A stretch of 64,000 nt of DNA, from NCBI GenBank assembly GCA_029582155.1, contig CM055906.1, positions 1 to 64,000 on the forward strand, written 5' to 3'. The stretch is from Panopea generosa (lineage: Eukaryota; Mollusca; Bivalvia; Adapedonta; Hiatellidae). The stretch's first letter is position 1; every line of letters starts with the position of its first letter. Shown here in pieces: positions 63,319 to 64,000 of this stretch. Under the pieces are notes generated by a model, which did no database searches, was not told where the DNA came from, and saw nothing but the letters and a program-made list of their open reading frames with translations. A program made the translations under genes and the position numbers.

Positions 63319-64000
63319 AGCTCACTGCAGTATAAATAAATCATTAAGAGACTAATAATGAAGCTTTGAAGGTAACATAATTATAAATCGTCTGAAATAA
63401 ACTAGCGACAACTGTTAATTTGATATAGAAGAATAATCGTTACATACAGGAACAGATGATTTGGCAAGCTAATTAAAGTATGAATAAATATCACATATCT
63501 CATCCTAATGTAATGTCAGGTTTGCAACAAGTTTAAATCACAACACATACATTAACAGGAATGATTAACTGGAAAGAATAAATTATACTATAACCTATCA
63601 AGTAGATTAAAACGTTCTATACAGCCAGTAATTGATAAGCTCACTGCAGTATAAATAAATTATTAAAAGAGTAATAATGAAACTTAGAAGGTAACAAAAT
63701 TATCAATCATCTGAATTAAAGTAGCAACAACTGTTAATTTGATATAGTAGAATAAACATTACATACAGGAACAGATGTTTTGGCAAGCTAATTACAGTAT
63801 GAATAAATATCACGTATCTCATCCAAATATAATGTCAGCTTTGAAACAAGTTTAAATCACAACACATATATTAACAGGAATAATTAACTGTCAAGAATAA
63901 ATTATACTATAACCTGTAAAGTAGATTAAAACATTCTATACAGCCAGTAATGTGGTGCGTCTTTCAGATGTAACCACACAACTGGATAATTAATAAGCTC
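63319..64000. repeat. Right-end satellite blocks with extra substitutions
   Basis: After S and a single M (instead of two), a q block (63319-63637) and a P block follow up to the window edge. They carry changes not seen elsewhere: aattaaagta, cctaatgtaatg, cctatcaag, cacgtatctc, catccaaat and aactgtcaagaat. This is far above the density inside the array. Confidence 0.8.

Larger units (their letters stand above)
20205..64000. repeat. Higher-order satellite array, at least 43.8 kb
   Basis: The whole span is made of A/T-rich blocks that each begin with agctcactgcagtataaata. Head-to-head distances take six main values: 149 (M), 319 (q), 358 (P), 462 (Q), 543 (R) and 722 (S). All share a head of about 118 bases; they differ in what follows. 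R+P gives the 901-bp unit and S+M+M+Q+P the 1840-bp unit. The landmark catgactattgagtg, found in R and S only, occurs 35 times; its spacings are 901 (21 times), 1840 or 1839 (8), 1512 (2), and 1697, 1158 and 2123 once each. Copies are almost identical, pointing to recent homogenisation. Stops occur in all frames. The array is open at the right edge and bordered by a gap at the left. Whether it is centromeric, subtelomeric or interstitial cannot be told. Confidence 0.97.

Noticed and set aside
20205-64000. CRISPR array
   Set aside because: Repeats of 149-722 bp without short unique spacers, in a eukaryotic context; this is satellite DNA.
20205-64000. Tandem gene family or rDNA-like repeat
   Set aside because: Stops are dense in all frames of every block, and no rRNA, snRNA or histone signature was seen.
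20205-64000. Helitron-derived tandem repeats
   Set aside because: Bivalve Helitron-like elements can carry satellite-like monomers, but I found no clear Helitron termini (5' TC end, 3' hairpin with CTRR) in or beside the array, so the link is not supported here.

Overview
The window looks like animal nuclear DNA, most likely from a bivalve mollusc. It has short exons bounded by GT/AG splice sites, tRNA-headed SINEs of a kind I associate with bivalves, decayed LINE and PIF/Harbinger transposon remnants, several foldback MITEs, a signal-peptide exon followed by thrombospondin type 1 (TSR) exons, and a very large A/T-rich satellite. No bacterial operons or viral genes are visible. The species is not determined, and the bivalve call rests on recalled resemblance of the repeats.

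Layout. 1-414 is a 136-bp tandem repeat followed by diverged related sequence to about 720. 1622-2061 is a SINE ending in a CAAT microsatellite. 3944-15461 holds one plus-strand gene: a signal-peptide exon (3944-4000) and five TSR exons (8914-9093, 11229-11399, 12509-12679, 13238-13408, 14777-14947). All have phase-1 boundaries, so they splice into one open frame. A possible last exon or decayed TSR exon lies at 15391-15461. The introns are full of mobile DNA: a LINE broken by an insertion (4036-6240), SINEs (6425-6728, 8530-8766), a Harbinger remnant (9272-10400) and a MITE with a clear target duplication (13696-13954). 15577-19415 is a cluster of inverted-repeat elements, including two copies of one family whose ends carry a C6/G6 tract.

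An assembly gap of exactly 500 N (19705-20204) separates this from the dominant feature: 20205-64000, an uninterrupted higher-order satellite that runs off the right edge. Cutting it at a shared head sequence (aagctcactgcag) resolves it into six block sizes: 149 (M), 319 (q), 358 (P), 462 (Q), 543 (R) and 722 (S). R+P makes a 901-bp unit and S+M+M+Q+P makes an 1840-bp unit. To the right of 30.8 kb the array consists of 1840-bp units separated by runs of 6, 4, 4, 2, 2, 1 and 2 of the 901-bp unit. To the left, block order is irregular. Private variants show that unit pairs about 10.9 kb and 9.1 kb apart are sister copies. The array has no credible coding capacity. Coordinates and block lengths were counted by hand from the printed sequence and may be off by a base or two.
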